DNA of 64,000 nt from Diphasiastrum complanatum (GCA_029204225.1 MU832629.1:1-64000); one strand, 5' to 3'. Numbered from the stretch's first letter, positions 12,201 through 26,111 are shown. The notes: generated by a model not told the origin, from the sequence alone. A program made the numbers and translations.

Positions 12201-12235
12201 TGGTTAGGTGGAAGCAGGGGCTCCCCATAACCCAA
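9214..12235 (-). pseudogene. Decayed Penelope-like element reverse transcriptase
   Basis: A series of minus-strand open frames (12235-12029, 11929-11417, 11134-10880, 10874-10461, 10443-9847, 9696-9493, 9471-9214) lie end to end and appear to be one coding region broken by stops and frameshifts. The last block shows reverse transcriptase landmarks: an MG-CSP motif at the start, then FRYIDDICFINNPS with the catalytic aspartates, then an IYPL-FLEI segment. The block before it contains CTFKAYKNSFRWITNA, resembling the lysine/arginine motif near the fingers of Penelope-like enzymes. This combination recalls Penelope-like reverse transcriptases (with RYxDD and xYPxEL) rather than LTR or LINE enzymes. 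I saw no GIY-YIG endonuclease downstream. It is inactive. The upstream frames are Lys-rich and unrecognised. Confidence 0.6.
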
Positions 12236-12880
12236 AGAGGCAGCTTCCTGAAACCTTCCTGTGGACTAAACCATAAAAAAAGACCTTTGTTAGCTTATGA
12301 ATCGGATAAAAGGTAAAGATTTCAGCACTATCCCAACCAAGGAATAGTCGGATTTACACTACCAAGATGCATAGAGAGAGATTCAAGATTGCACTTAGTC
12401 TTGACAAAGCAAGACTGAAAAGATACAAACCCTAAGCATACTGCCACAAGAAAGCAATCTACACACTAGTAGCAACACTAGAGCATAAGCAAAGCAAGAG
12501 AGATCTTTCCCTCCCAATGGGCGCCCTACTACTCTCATATAGATGGCCCATGGACCCCTCCAGTGCACTATGGAGTTCCATGCTCATCCAATGAGAGAGA
12601 GAAGCCTAGGAGAGTTAAAGAATTTCCAAGAGCCTCCATAGGCTTATGGAAGGTCAAGAGACTCCTTCCATAACCTATGACTTTTTAAATGCCCTTCTAG
12701 TGAGAGTTAAGAACTCATTGGACCCATTGGAAGTGTGCCCTCTCGCTAGGTTCCATGCCCAAGTTGTGCATGTATACTTTGGTCCTAGACCAATTAAGTG
12801 ATATGGTTCAAGGTTGAGGCCCAAGGTTTAGAAAAATAGTCATCCAATGACTTCGCAAGGAAATCAGCTGCGACTTGCAC
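12236..12880. other. No gene recognised; boundary between two relics
   Basis: Sequence between the Penelope-like relic and the gypsy integrase tail. I found no LTR pair or open frame here. It could include the gypsy element's 3' untranslated part. Confidence 0.35.
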
Positions 12881-13213
12881 CTGTAGGTTTTTGATGCCAA
12901 CACTAATTGGTGGTCAAGATTGAAAACCATACATAAGCATGAAAGGGCTGAATCCAGTCACTGAATGTTTTGCACTGTTATATGCAAATTCCACCAGTGG
13001 AAGGTACTGTTTTCAATCAGACCGATGGCCCACATATGCTCAAAGCATATCCTCCATCGTCTGATTGGTCCTTTCTGTTTGACCGTCTGATTCCGGATGA
13101 TTTGTAGAACTCATACTTAAAGTTGTTTCCAACTTTTCAAATACTGCTTGCCAAAAATTCCCAGTGAATTTTGGGTCACGGTCATTGACAATATCGCAAG
13201 GCAGCCTGTATAG

Positions 13214-13498
13214 TCAAAAAAGCTTCTCAACAAATAGTTGAGCTAGTTCTGAAGCTTTAACAGTAGTTTTCGTTGGGATAAATTGAGCAAACTTCGTAAG
13301 TCTGTCAACAATGACCCAAACCGAAGCGTGGCCCTTCCTTGTGTGTGGAAGCCCGACCACAAAATCCATAGATATACTTTCCCATTTTTCGGTAGGAATA
13401 TCTAAAGGATGTAATAGGCCACTAGTTTTTAGCCTCTCTGCCTTATTTAACTGGCACTTAGTACATTTAAGTACATAGGCCTCTACCTGACTTTTCAT
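13214..13498 (-). pseudogene. Gypsy integrase core block
   Basis: A 94-codon open block with the end of the zinc-binding region (C-TKC-LNKAERL) and the first catalytic part of the DDE core (SMDFVVGLP, VDRLTKFAQFIP). The frame breaks after VEKLF and continues in decayed form to about 12900. Confidence 0.85.
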
Positions 13499-14457
13499 CT
13501 TAGGCCACCAAAATTGTCTTTGAACTAAGTCAAGTGTTCTTTGTATGCAAGATTTGGGCCCTTACAGTGTCATTCTCCGGTATACACACCTTTCCTTTAC
13601 GAAACAAAATCCTGTTTCGAATTAAAAAATCCATTCCAGTCTTTCCCTGATTCAAGGAATCTTGCAAACCTGAATCGACCCCCAAAAGTATTTGTTGCCA
13701 ATACTTTCCAAAAAAGGGATCGGACTCATATAGTCCTTGAAGAGACTGAAACAACCTCGGTTCTATCACAGTAAAGCACAACTAATTAGTAACTGGTAAC
13801 CGACTCAAAGCATCCGCTAGAGTATTTTGACTTCCTTTACAATAACGTATAGAAAAGTCAAAGATTTGCATCAGCTCAACCCATCTAGCTTGCCTCTTCT
13901 TTAAATCGGTAGCGTCACATAAATATTGAGGAGTCTGATAATCCATCAAAATTTCAAACCTATTTTGGTAAAGTACCCAGCACCACCAAGATAGTCTATT
14001 AGATCATCCATCCGCGGCAGTGGATATCTATTCTTAACGGTTACCTTGTTCAATTTCTTATAGTCAACACAAAACCTTATAGTCCCATCCTTCTTGGCAA
14101 CCAGAACCATTGGTGATGCCCAAGGAGACTTACTAGGTTGTACCCACCCCTTTTTCAGGTAATCATGTAAATGCATGCTTACCTCAACCTCTTCCGATGC
14201 ACTCATCCTATAAGGACGCCGTGCGATTGGAATTGCTCCAGGTATTAGGTCAATTTTATGATCAACTATCCTTTATGGTGGTAAACCTACAGGAAGGTCT
14301 AAAAAAACATCATTGAATTCTTGTCTAAGTTCATTATAGGCTTCAAATTTTGTAGTGTTCTCACTGGGTATATTCATGACATTTATGTTAAGTTCTTCAT
14401 CATTGCAGCAAATGATATTATTATAAAAACATAAATAAATTTTAAAATCAGAATTCT

Positions 14458-14940
14458 TCATAATAGAATTAAGTTCGTGTTTAGAATAAGAGTTAACATT
14501 TTAGTGTCAACACTTAAACTAGCCTTGATCTTAATTAAAGAATTCTCATGCATAAAAGATAAAGATTTCTCAGCAAAATCAATTTTCAATGACTTGTTCT
14601 TATCAAAATGCCATTGTTGCCCAAGAGCAATATCTATATTAGCTAATGCAACAACATGGAATTCTAGTTTTTCATAATAATCCTGAATGTGCAATTCTAC
14701 ATTAGGAACAATAAAATCCATCAAATCGGAATTACTTCCCGATGCCATTGTCACACGGTATTTTTTCTCACTTTTTCTAGTAGGAAGATTTAGTGTCTGC
14801 ACTAAATTTACATTAATAAAGCTATGAGTGGATCCCGTGTCAAAAAGAACATTAACAACTTGATCATTAACTTTACCTTTAATGCAAATAAGGTCATTAG
14901 TAGGTCCAAAAACTAAAGAACTAAGGAAACAAACATCCAT
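14458..14940 (-). pseudogene. Gypsy aspartic protease block
   Basis: A 160-codon open block with the DTG active-site triad in VLFDTGSTHSFIN at residues about 32-44 and the flap/second-half pattern ALGQQWHF. Part of the gypsy relic 12890-15110. Confidence 0.8.
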
Positions 14941-15110
14941 CTCATTACTTCGAGATAGATTACCTGAGGTTGAGGCTTGTTTTTTGATGCAATCATGTGC
15001 AAGGTGACCCTTCCCATTGCAGTTGAAGCTTGGTGTGCATTCAATCGGATACCGATTGACAAACAGTTTGAAGCAGTGGATTCCTTGCAGTAACGCAACC
15101 TCAGAGCAAG

Positions 15111-16585
15111 AAAATTTGCATGTTAAAGAACTCTATAAAGGCTGCTAGGTGTCAAGAAGAGTACAAAAATCCTAGCCAAGGGTTTTGCACTGTGAAATTG
15201 CGCTTTTCTCTTCGTAGAAGGTTTTTGGACTAGAAATGGGCTATAGAAACCATATTTCACTAGAATCAGAACTTTTAGTGCCTGAATTCAATGGATTTAC
15301 AGGGATTTGGACCTGATTACACTTATTTGTGAATTTCTCTCACAAATTTTGGTCAAAATTGGTCAAACAATGAGGTTTTTTGATGTTTTTTGGACTAAAT
15401 TTGGGGTAGATCTCAAAATTTTCAGCCAAGACTTTCTATGAACGTTTTTAGAGATGTAATAAAGCTATTCCAGAGCTGTCATGAAGTCTGGTTAGGTTTG
15501 ACTACCATTAAGTAGCTCAAAACACCAAAAATTAGTGTATTTTTGATGATTTTTGAGGGGCTCTGAACCTATTGGCTCTTGTTACAAGCTTAAAGATATT
15601 TGTATTTCCTCTGATTTGAGCCATCATGCATCCAATTCGGATAGATGTGCATTAGACACCAACATATTGAAGTTTTGCTTGTTGAAGGAGGCCAAAAATG
15701 CATTTTTTGCTTGATCTGAGCTTATGATTTGCTTGCTGGACCTATAAAAAGCTTCTATGCCTCTCTAATGACCTTAGTAGAGTGTTTGTAATCTCTGATC
15801 CAAGGCTTATTGGGTTGGGATGCAAATTTTGATGATTCCTCCTTCCAAAAGTGCGCCCTCCTACTTGTTTTTTTTTTTTTTTTTTTTTTTTTGCATTTAC
15901 AGCTCGCACATGTGAGGCCTAGGTGGCAAGGTGACATGGCAAGTGCCTTGTAGACCCACTCTCCCTCCGTACTGTGTTTTATAGCGACCAATTTGGTGTC
16001 CTGTAGAGAAAGTTATGGCCGACTGAAGTTTGGCAATTTTTGAGCTAAAATTTGTAAAATTTTGGAATTGTTCTGATGCATGCATGCTTGTAATATAGTT
16101 TAGTGCATGTCTGTTGATGGAAATGTATGGTTAGACCTGTATGCATGCTTGGATGCATGTTGAATGCGTAATCAGTGATTTGATCAGTAGAATTCTTGCA
16201 TGTAGTTATTTTTGGCAATTCTAGATCAAAAAGCAGATTTCCTAGTAAATAGGCTATTTACAGAATTTTTTTTTTTTCGTTTTTTTTTTCGAAAAAGTCA
16301 GTGTATGTTAAGTTAGATGCATGCCGGATGTTTTGAGATGATTTCGATTTGTGATAGTGCCTGTGATTATGCAAAATCGATCTTCTTAATTGATTTTCAC
16401 AGTTAGTCCATTTCGAACGGATTTTGAAAATCCTAGTTTTTCGTAAATTTTAGGGTTTGGTCATAAAAGTTGTTGTTGTTTAATTTGATCTGATATTGAT
16501 TTTGCAAAAATTTACAAATATGAGTAAAAGACCTTGTTGAATAATATCAACCAGTTATGAAGGTTTTTAACGTTTCACTTAGTGG
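15111..16585. other. Non-coding stretch with 25-nt poly-T tract
   Basis: No coding sequence recognised. A run of about 25 T lies at 15868-15892, which on the minus strand would be a poly-A tail, so a retroposed transcript ending here is possible. The remainder may be the leader or LTR of the flanking gypsy elements; I could not find an LTR pair or a primer binding site. Confidence 0.4.
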
Positions 16586-17644
16586 TTGATGAGAAGATCT
16601 CGACGAATTAAAGCAAATTTTGTATTTCAGAAAATCAATATGGCAGATGATAATGCAAATGCAACTCTTGATGGTCAAATGCCAATGCCTACATATCTGC
16701 AAATTTGCCAGTCATCAAGCCAAGCGCTTAATGAGATAAACAACATGAAAACTTTACATGATCAACAAATGGAAGTGCTGTTAAATCAAGTGAGAACCTT
16801 ATCCACTCTGAATTTGGGCTTTCAGCATGAATCTTTTTCGGGGGAGAAGAAAGAGAAAAAACTTGAAGTTGTAGATGACTGTTTAACCAAGTGGACCGGT
16901 TATTTTAATCTACACGAAATTCTTGAAGAAAAAAAGACTGAGAGTGTCATTTTGTTCTTCCATGAGAAAGCTTCGTCGTGGTGGTGTGATCTGCAACCTA
17001 CCACATGGGACAAGTTTATAAAGGTGTTCAGAAAGTCATTTGTGGTTGTGGATGACTCAGATCTCTACCAAAGATTTGTGAATTGCAAAATGGGTACTTG
17101 GACTTTGGACTCGTACTTGCAGGATTTTATGGATTTATGGAATAAAGTTCCCTCATTCGATGCAAAACTGGCACTGTGGCGGTTTATCTTAGGCCTGCCT
17201 GCAAATTATCAGAATGAGTGTAAGCATAACGTGCTTCAAACTTTCGATGACATCGTACGAGTCGCAAAAGTGTATGATTGCGTTGTGGTGGCATCCAGAA
17301 AGCAGTTACAGGCTAATCCATCTGGATCATCTAGAACAAGCTAGAAAAAGAGGAAGAAAAAAATTTGTGGTAGTAAGAAATCTAAGTATTTCGACGAACT
17401 AGATCAAGCTGCATCTGAGTTTAGACAAAAGAAGAAATTGTCCCGAAAAAAGGCAAGAAGGACCAATGCGTGTTTCCATTGCGGCCAGCGTGGACATGTT
17501 ATGAAATTTTGCCCTGAGCGAAAGAAAGGCACAACTCAAGTGATTGAGATGCCAGGTAAAGAGAATCTTAAGCTGGAAATAAATAAAATTAATTGTGAGT
17601 GTGATTGTTCTTTCAATACTACTTCATTCTTGCCAACTGATTTA

Positions 17645-17668
<24 letters not shown>
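16586..17668 (+). pseudogene. Ty3/gypsy gag with in-frame amber before the zinc knuckle
   Basis: A Retrotrans_gag-type capsid domain occupies 16830-17290 (TKWTGYFNLHEI, ASSWWCDL, W-FI-VFRKSF, LDSYLQDFMDLWNKVP). A TAG stop at 17342-17344 interrupts it, but the same frame continues through a lysine-rich linker to a perfect C-X2-C-X4-H-X4-C nucleocapsid knuckle (CFHCGQRGHVMKFC, about 17471-17512). The only visible defect is that single stop. The ATG at 16586 or 16640 could start it. After about 17645 the frame runs into the LTR of the neighbouring gag-only element and ends, so protease and polymerase are missing. Confidence 0.8.
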
Positions 17669-18050
<382 letters not shown>

Positions 18051-19423
18051 GGTGAGCCTCCTTCACTCTCATTATTGGCATGACGTAGAGTATCAATAGT
18101 AATGACTTGCATGGTTTTGCCTTCAAGTTGCTCTGTTGACGCTAGTCTCCTTTGTAATTCAGCACTAATAATTCTTTGTAGTGATTGCGCCAAGAGACTT
18201 GGTAAAATCTGTTGGACTTCGTCGGATGCCAATTTTTTGACTTCCTCAGTTACCATTGGCATGATGGATTCTACCATCTCTGTCTTCTGTGATGGTTTTA
18301 CTTGTTTGTCCGAGGGTATTTTCGCGTACTTTGGGACTTTTGTCAGATTGTCCTCTTCGTCACTCGTTTCATAACCCGGTGGCACTAAGATTTTTCTTTT
18401 GTAGTACGTTCGAGGTGGAAGGGTTACCCCAGGTGCATGTCGATCTACATAGGCCAAATGCCTCTTGGCTATTTGTGAATTTCTCATCGGACAATCTCGG
18501 CATGGATGATTAACTTTGCATTGTGAACACGAGGGATCAAATGTTGACGGATCCCCTCAGTGTGGACATTCAGCACGACGGTGTTTTCCTTCACATCCAT
18601 AGCACCTAACTGAGTGCAGTATGCCATCACCTCTAAGTTGATAGGCATACACCGGTAACAGATTCCCCTTAGGATCTTCCACAAAATAGACTAGTAGGCT
18701 GTTATGGTCCTCCATTGAATGCGGTGACATGCAAGAGGATATAACCAAAACTTCTACCTTGCCACTGTTTGTTGAAGAAACTCGTGATTTAGATGGATCA
18801 ATCTGACATCCATCCTTCTGGTGAGCTCCTTGTTGGCTTGATTCTGCTTCTGACCGTTGAACTACTGGATCTTGCTGTCGACAAGCCTGTTGCTCTGCAT
18901 TTTGTCCTTTTAACAAGCGCGGATTCTTGATTGGACACCTGGTACTTGGATGATCCCCAAAGCAGAAGGTACATTCATCCTTTTCAAGAAACTTAATAGA
19001 GTGAGCATAAGCTTGATGACAACTTGAACTGCAAGACTCTTGGTCTTCCGCTGCACCTGATCTGCTTGACCTTGCTGCACTTTGTTGCCTTGCATGGGGT
19101 TCCATTCTTGTTGGATCATTGCTCGTTGTCGACCTTTGTTCCTCTGATTCCCCATATGGATAGGGAAAATCCTTCTTCTCGAGTGAGATTTCCATCAAGG
19201 CAACATTCTTACAAAGCCGTGCAAGCGACGCATAGGATGTTAACTCTTCCATACCAAATCTGATCCTTTTGGACAGTCCGACATAGTATTTTGCCATGAT
19301 GATCTGTTGGAGAATCGGAAGATCACAATCCTTCACTAGATGATAGATCCGATAGGTGTAGTCTCGGATTGTTTCATCAGGGAACTTTCTTAATTTCGGT
19401 AATCCTACAAGGGCGGTCTCCAT

Positions 19424-20089
19424 AGTTCAGCACTAGAATGTCGCAAAGTAGCTGGTTGGTGAATTGCTTCAAGGTTTGCTCAATGACTCTGGTGTTCCAT
19501 CCCCCCTCCCCCCCCTCTTTTTTTTTCCTATTCTTTGTGAAAGATGGAGGAGAAGAAGAAGAGAAGAGAATCGGTAAATGGTGGATCAGTATGGATGAGA
19601 ATAAAAATAGAAATGAATTTATCTAACAGAGATGGAGATAGAAGATGGAATAGAGATGAGACAGAAGAATGATGGATGGATAGTGGTTGATGTGGAGGGA
19701 ACTGATCGGCTTGATTTGAGGTTCATTCACTTGATTCAACCCATGGATGTTGGATCTTGATGGATAATGTGACTGCAACCGAGATTTGACAAGATCTGAT
19801 CAGTTTCAGTTGGCTAATAGTGCGATTTTAGTCCTTTTCTTGATTTTTTTTTCTTTTTCTTTGAGATTTCTTCAGATCTGAGTGAATCTAACCTTCAACC
19901 TTCCTATAGTAGCTATATCTGGACCATTTCTAGACAATGTGAGTTCTGCAAGGATTCTTGATGGACAAATTTGTCAGAATATAGAAAAAACTCAGTTTTT
20001 TGGCACTTTTTGGCACTTTTTCTTAGATATTTTAAAATCTAACCATTGGATCTTCACAAAAATTTTACAGTAGACAGATCTAGCTTAGA
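19424..20089 (-). other. Leader of the gag-only element, non-repeat part
   Basis: Holds the decayed upstream part of gag (19424-19520), a C-rich run near 19496-19520, and AT-rich non-coding sequence. Confidence 0.5.
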
Positions 20090-21320
20090 TCTTTCTAACA
20101 AAGTCTTTGTGAAGGTTACTTCCCAGCATATCTCAAAAAATTATGGAAAAAGTGCATTCTTTTGGGTTTTTTTTTGCAAAATTTTAAGATTTTTTGAGAA
20201 AAAACCTTGTAGACTAGTATTCACTTGTATCTCAGTTAGATTCAGCTGCTCACCGAGCTGCAAGAGTTACTTCCCAAGGAAAATCAAAAAATCTTGAAAA
20301 AAGTGTATTTTTTTACAAAATTTTAAGATTTTCTGGGAACAAACCCTTGCAGACTGGTATGCACTTGTACCTCAGTTAGATTCAGCTGATAAGCAAGTTG
20401 AAAGAGTTACTTCCCAAGAAAACTCAAAACATCTTAAAAATGTGCATTCTTTTGGGAATCTTTTGGCAAAATTTTAAGATCCTCTTTGAAAAAACCCTTG
20501 CAGACTGGTATGCACTTGTATCTAAGTCATATTCAGCTTCTCACCAAGCTGCAAGAGCTACTTCCCAAGGAAACTCAGAAAATCTTGAAAAAAGTGCATT
20601 TTTTGGGGTTTTTTTGCAAAATTTTAAGATTTTCTGGGAACAAACCCTTCCAGACTGGTATGCACTTGTATCTCAGTAAGGTTCAGCTGTTCACCAAGAT
20701 ACAAGAGTTACTTTCTAGGGAAACTTAAAAAATCTTGAAAAAAGTGCATTTTTTGGGGTTTTTTTTTGCAAAACTTTAGGATTTTCTGGGAACAAACCCT
20801 TGCAGACTGGTATCTTAGTCAGATTCAGCTGCTCACCACGCTACAAGAGTTACTTCACTAGGAAACTCAAAAAATCTTGAAAAAACTGCATTTTTTTGGG
20901 GTTGCTTGGCCAAATTTTGAGATTTTCTGGAACTAATATTTGCAGGTTGGTATGTGCTTGTATATGAGTCAGATCCACTTGCTTACCAAGCTGCGAGAGT
21001 TATTTCTTAGGGAAACTAAAAAATTTACTGTCTGAGAAGGTTCTAGGCCACTTTTTGCTCTTGGAAACTTTCATAGGGGCACTTTTTTTGCGATCTAGCT
21101 CTCGTAGACTTCTCTGTCTTAGTGAGATGGAACTTTTAGAGAGCTCTATGAAGGTTAATTCGCAAGGAAGCTCAAAAATTTGTTGTTTGAAAAGGTTCTA
21201 GGCCATTTTTTGCTCTTGGGAACCTTCACAGGGGCACTTTTTTTGGGATCTAACTCTCGCAGACTTCTGAGTCCTTGTCTCAGTGAGATGGAACTTCAGA
21301 GAGCTCTACGAATGTTAGTT
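20090..21320. repeat. Tandem array, about 150-bp unit, eight to nine copies
   Basis: The anchor phrase RAGTTACTTCCCAAGGAAA or a variant recurs near 20114, 20266, 20406, 20557, 20707, 20848, 20998, 21154 and 21311. Spacing is 137-157 bp. Each unit also contains a T-run (GGGTTTTTTTGCAAAATTTT) and CAGACTGGTATGCACTTGTA. The last three copies are more diverged. The array lies in the leader of the gag-only element. Confidence 0.88.
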
Positions 21321-21834
21321 TTGAGTTTTGAATTTTTTTTTGATTTTTACAAAGGATTTTTGAATTTGTCTTGGGTTTTTCTCTGTTTTTTCAAAATCTG
21401 ATGGGAACTAACCCTCGCAGGCTTCTATACAGGTCTGGGACAGTACTCTGGAGCTGCTGCCAGTCATGCAAAGGTTCATGTCCACTGTTTTTTGAGAAAT
21501 CAAAATATGAGATTTTGTCTCTCTTTTTTCTTCCAAAAACAGATTTTGAGCTTTTTTTTTTTTTTTTTTTTCTTCTGATTTTTATGGATTTTATGGATTA
21601 ATGAAGGGGTTGGGTGTTTGGATCTGATCCTCCCACCCCACAATCTCTCCCTACAGTGCAAACAAACAAAAAAATCACAAAAAACGACAAAAACTAACAC
21701 TACTCACACTATTCTACTCCTAAAAACTGATTTTTTGGTAAAAAAAAAAGAGAAGAAAGAGAAGAGGAGAGGGAGAGAAAAGAGAGAAGAAGAGAGTGCG
21801 AGAAAAACTATGCGGCAAAGCGAGTGTGTGGCGC

Positions 21835-21852
21835 TCTCCGACAACGACGCCA
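21835..21852 (-). other. Primer binding site, tRNA-Asp type
   Basis: The minus strand reads TGGCGTCGTTGTCGGAGA one base after the LTR's CA end. The complement of the plant tRNA-Asp 3' end is TGGCGCCGTTGCCGGGGA, giving 15 of 18 matches with all three differences C-to-T or G-to-A transitions, as expected from decay of methylated DNA. Confidence 0.82.
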
Positions 21853-21853
21853 C

Positions 21854-22286
<433 letters not shown>

Positions 22287-25200
22287 CATATGGAGTCCTT
22301 GTACAATAGGATGGTATCTCAAGCTGGATGGGGCCAATGTAAATACTGATGTGGAGATTGTTGATGCACAAGTAAGTATATTCAAGATCTATTATTGATC
22401 GTATGCAGTTAAATGTTCTTTCAAAAGAATGTTAAACTAATAATGATACTTTTAGGATTTTAGTTAGCTCAACAAGATGATGAATATAGTTGTGGTTGGA
22501 TGAATGATTTTTTCAGAATGGAACATAATTTTTTCAGAATGGTACATAATGCAGCCCACGACTCCTGATATACAAGAGGTAAATATATTAGTGAATACAT
22601 TTATGTTTTGATCATGTAACGTTAAAGTTAAAGTTTGTTCGTTAATCAATTATCTCAATGCTTTGGGCTTTGCAGTACAAACACATAATTGTCTCAATGA
22701 ATGAGATATATGAGTTCCGACAACAAATGTTGGTAAATTATCTCATGCAAAATTTTATCCAGCTACAACAATGGGAGGACAATCGCATGGAATTTGTATA
22801 TATTGATATTGTCATTGTTAGATTTGTCGTGATATCGGTAAGGTATTCTAATGATATGCTAAAAGATGAGCTATCGCATGTAGTAAGTTTGAGCAGAAAC
22901 TTGGTGGTCTTTTTTTTTTTTTTTGTTTTCTCTCTCTATTTTCAAATTCTACTAAATTGTGATTTTTGTTTTTTCATCCTCCAAAAATTAGAATGTTTCT
23001 TAAGCCTACGCATGTACGAGAAAGTTCTTGTGATATTTTAAATGAGCTTGTTAGCTTTTCCATGAAGCGATACCTTAGGCTATTGTAATTTTTATGATGC
23101 ATTAAAAGATAACTTAGAAGGTTGTCTATTTTAGCTTGTCACAAAATAATAACTTGAGTTTGATCTAATTAAAACCATTCCACTTTTTAAGTAGAAAAAA
23201 AGACTCACTCCCTTATGTGTACGAGTCAATGAAATGCTAGTTGATCACAATGGCAATGTTATGTTCAAACTTCCTCCTTCCCAACTATTTTCATTGGATG
23301 GATTGAACAATACAATCGATTATCCTAATTGAATCCACTATTCAACAACAGGCAAGCAAGATTTTAGAGGTATGGTTAGAGTGTTTAGTGTGGAGGGCTT
23401 CCAATGTATTCAAGACATGTATATTTTTTCTCATTTGGTGTGAGAAATGAAAAACATTTTATTCATGTTTAGATATCAAATTGTGTTTTGTGGATATACT
23501 AGCTAATAATTATGGCTCTTCAAAATACCAATATTGCAACTCAGTGCCAAAAAAATGTTGTGTGTCAAAAGCCAAAACTGTACTATTGCATTTTTGACAA
23601 GATAAATACACTAAATACAAGGTGAGATATCCACATTTTTGTTTATAGATCTATTTGTACATGTGTGTGATATCATAAAAACTAACTTATAATCAAGAAG
23701 TTGTGTTAATCACATTTTATTTGTGATGGGTATGCATACCGAAGTATAGTGAAAAACACAAGGGAGTACTTTTTGGCAAAGCAAGTTATTTCCTGTGACA
23801 CATCTCTTTTGTTCCATTTAAAAGAAAATAGATTATTGGTTGTCACACATCCTATTTCTAAGCCATAAAAGGCCATAGTACTTGTGTTTCATCGATCATA
23901 ATTGGTAATTCTCCTAGCAAGATATATATGAATGCTAAGGCATAAGAGAAAGAATGCTCACAATCTTGAAAAATGCATCGTAAGCCTCCAAGAGCATTCA
24001 CTATCTTTTCACAGAAGTGGCCTTATAGCCAGCCACAAGACATGCACCCCTCAACCATCATGGAGACATTGAGATCACCATATAAGGGCATGCTTTTTTG
24101 CCACTCTAATGACACATATTGTGTCAAAAAACATGGCCTTATGATCACCCAAAATGACAGCCCACCATTAGAGAAAATTTGGCCTTGAAAAAGGCCCTAT
24201 AAGTTTCGCCATGTAGGATGATAAATTTTTGGCAATGTAAAATACAAAATAAAATCTTTTCCTGCTCGCACTCCTGCCCACACAATATTCGATGGTTAAG
24301 TATTCTGTATATAGTATAGTCCGAACAACAACTCAGATTGAGACGATTACAATGGCATTGGAAATCCCTCGACAAGAGCTCTCCAATGACACCCAACGTG
24401 ACCCAGTTCCAAGCTATGGTTGAAAAGATATATGTTAAAGGATGGTAGAGGAATTAGTTTTTGTGACTTTCTGCATAAAATAATGTTTTCACATAAACGA
24501 GGTGTTTTCCTCACAATAACAAACATATTTGACAGAATAAATTTTATACAAATGACTAAAAAACATTTAATGTTCTCAATCTAGAAATATCTTTATTTAG
24601 TCTCATTGCTAAGTTCAATTTTTTTTTTTTAATTGTACATAAGATGTTGACCACAATGCACAATAAGTTTTTTGATATGAGCAACTAGGAATAATAAATG
24701 AACCAATTATTATAATTCTTCCTTGATCTTTTGTTAGTATTATGATTTCATTTCTTAAAATTGTTAAAATTAGTAATCATTATTATGGGATATAGAAATA
24801 GATGAAGATTACTTATGTATTGGAGAATGGTCATTTTTAGTGACATTTGCAGTTGGTTCAATGGTCGTAAAATTATTGCGAGGCCATTAACACTAGTCAT
24901 TGTGACAAGATACACCAATAGCTGAAGATATTTTATATATTGGGGAATGGTGCTTTTAGTAACCTTTGTACCTAGTAAAATGGCAGCAAAATTATGGCAG
25001 GGCCATTAGGCCCTGCCACAATTGAACGACTGTTGAATTGCATTGCAGTAAAGGTCACTTAAAAGATCTTTCCTAAGCGTAAAAGATGGTAGGTTTCTTT
25101 TTACACTGAAATGTCTTTACGAGTCTCATTTATGCATCTTTCTAAGTCATATTATTGCTTTGCAACCCTTTCATGAGCCGAAAGCACTGTTAAAAAAAAT

Positions 25201-26111
25201 CTATTTGTATTAAGAACCATTAAGGCTTAGATGCCACAATTTGTAAGGCATCTATACTATAAACAAAAAGTCATGCATCTTATAAAATTTCAAGACATAG
25301 TTATTATAAATAATAAACATGATATTTTCAAACTTGTCATTTATATATTTTTTTTGGCAGTGCTTTACGACACGAAAGAACCCCTGCCTCAATTCTTTCC
25401 CCCTATATAGTGTTATTGTAATGTTTTTTTAGGATCTAAATTTTCATAATATGCCAAACAGTAGGTGAGGTCATTTTCAGATTTCATATAGATTTCATTA
25501 TATGCCAAGATAGTAGGTGCCATCCTAGGTCACCTTACAACGAGACAGGCCCTCGAACGAGGGCCTTCCCCCACATATAATGTTCTTGTGAAAATTTTTT
25601 TTGGACTCAAAATATCATAACATGCCAAAAAGTATGTGAGGTCATTTTTAGGTTTCGTAAAATTTTTATCATTTGCCAAGAAAGTGGGTGAGTTTATTTT
25701 CAATTTCTATGGTATGCCATACAAAATTTTACAACCATCTTATGTTCACGCATTTTAGCGAACATGGATTCCAAACATAATCTCGGGAGGAAATAAGATC
25801 TTTTCATGATTCAATGTTTTCAAACAATAAGAAGCAATTTTCCAAGCAAATGCTTTACATCATCATCACATCAATTCACCTCGTAACAAAGAGTTTTATT
25901 TACATTTTCTCAATGAGGATGCCCTGTCACATGGACTGATTTGTGTTCCTCCACGCATGGGCCACATGCTGCATAATTCCATGGTGAATGAGTTACATGT
26001 GAATATGCCTTCAGTGTGGGGTGGGGACCAAGGTCTTCAGCCTTGCAAGAGCCCTTGCTTGATGGCAGGGTCGAAGGCCCTCGAGCCTTCTCCAACATTA
26101 TGCGTAAGTGC

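Larger units (their letters stand above)
12890..15110 (-). pseudogene. Ty3/gypsy gag-pol relic
   Basis: On the minus strand, in order: a CCHC knuckle with its first cysteine replaced (S-F-NC-NGKGHLAHDC, near 15020-14980); an aspartic protease with intact VLFDTGSTHSFIN (14940-14458); the start of reverse transcriptase (14206-13946, with [26 protein letters not shown]); then a deletion removing the YxDD and most RNase H; then the spacer and integrase (13781-13530 and 13498-13214, with MDFVVGLP and VIVDRLTKFAQFIPT). The integrase tail (DGQTERTNQ-like) decays towards 12890. Stops and frameshifts separate the blocks. The integrase resembles the gypsy piece at 34.0-35.2 kb, so both belong to one lineage. 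Confidence 0.85.
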
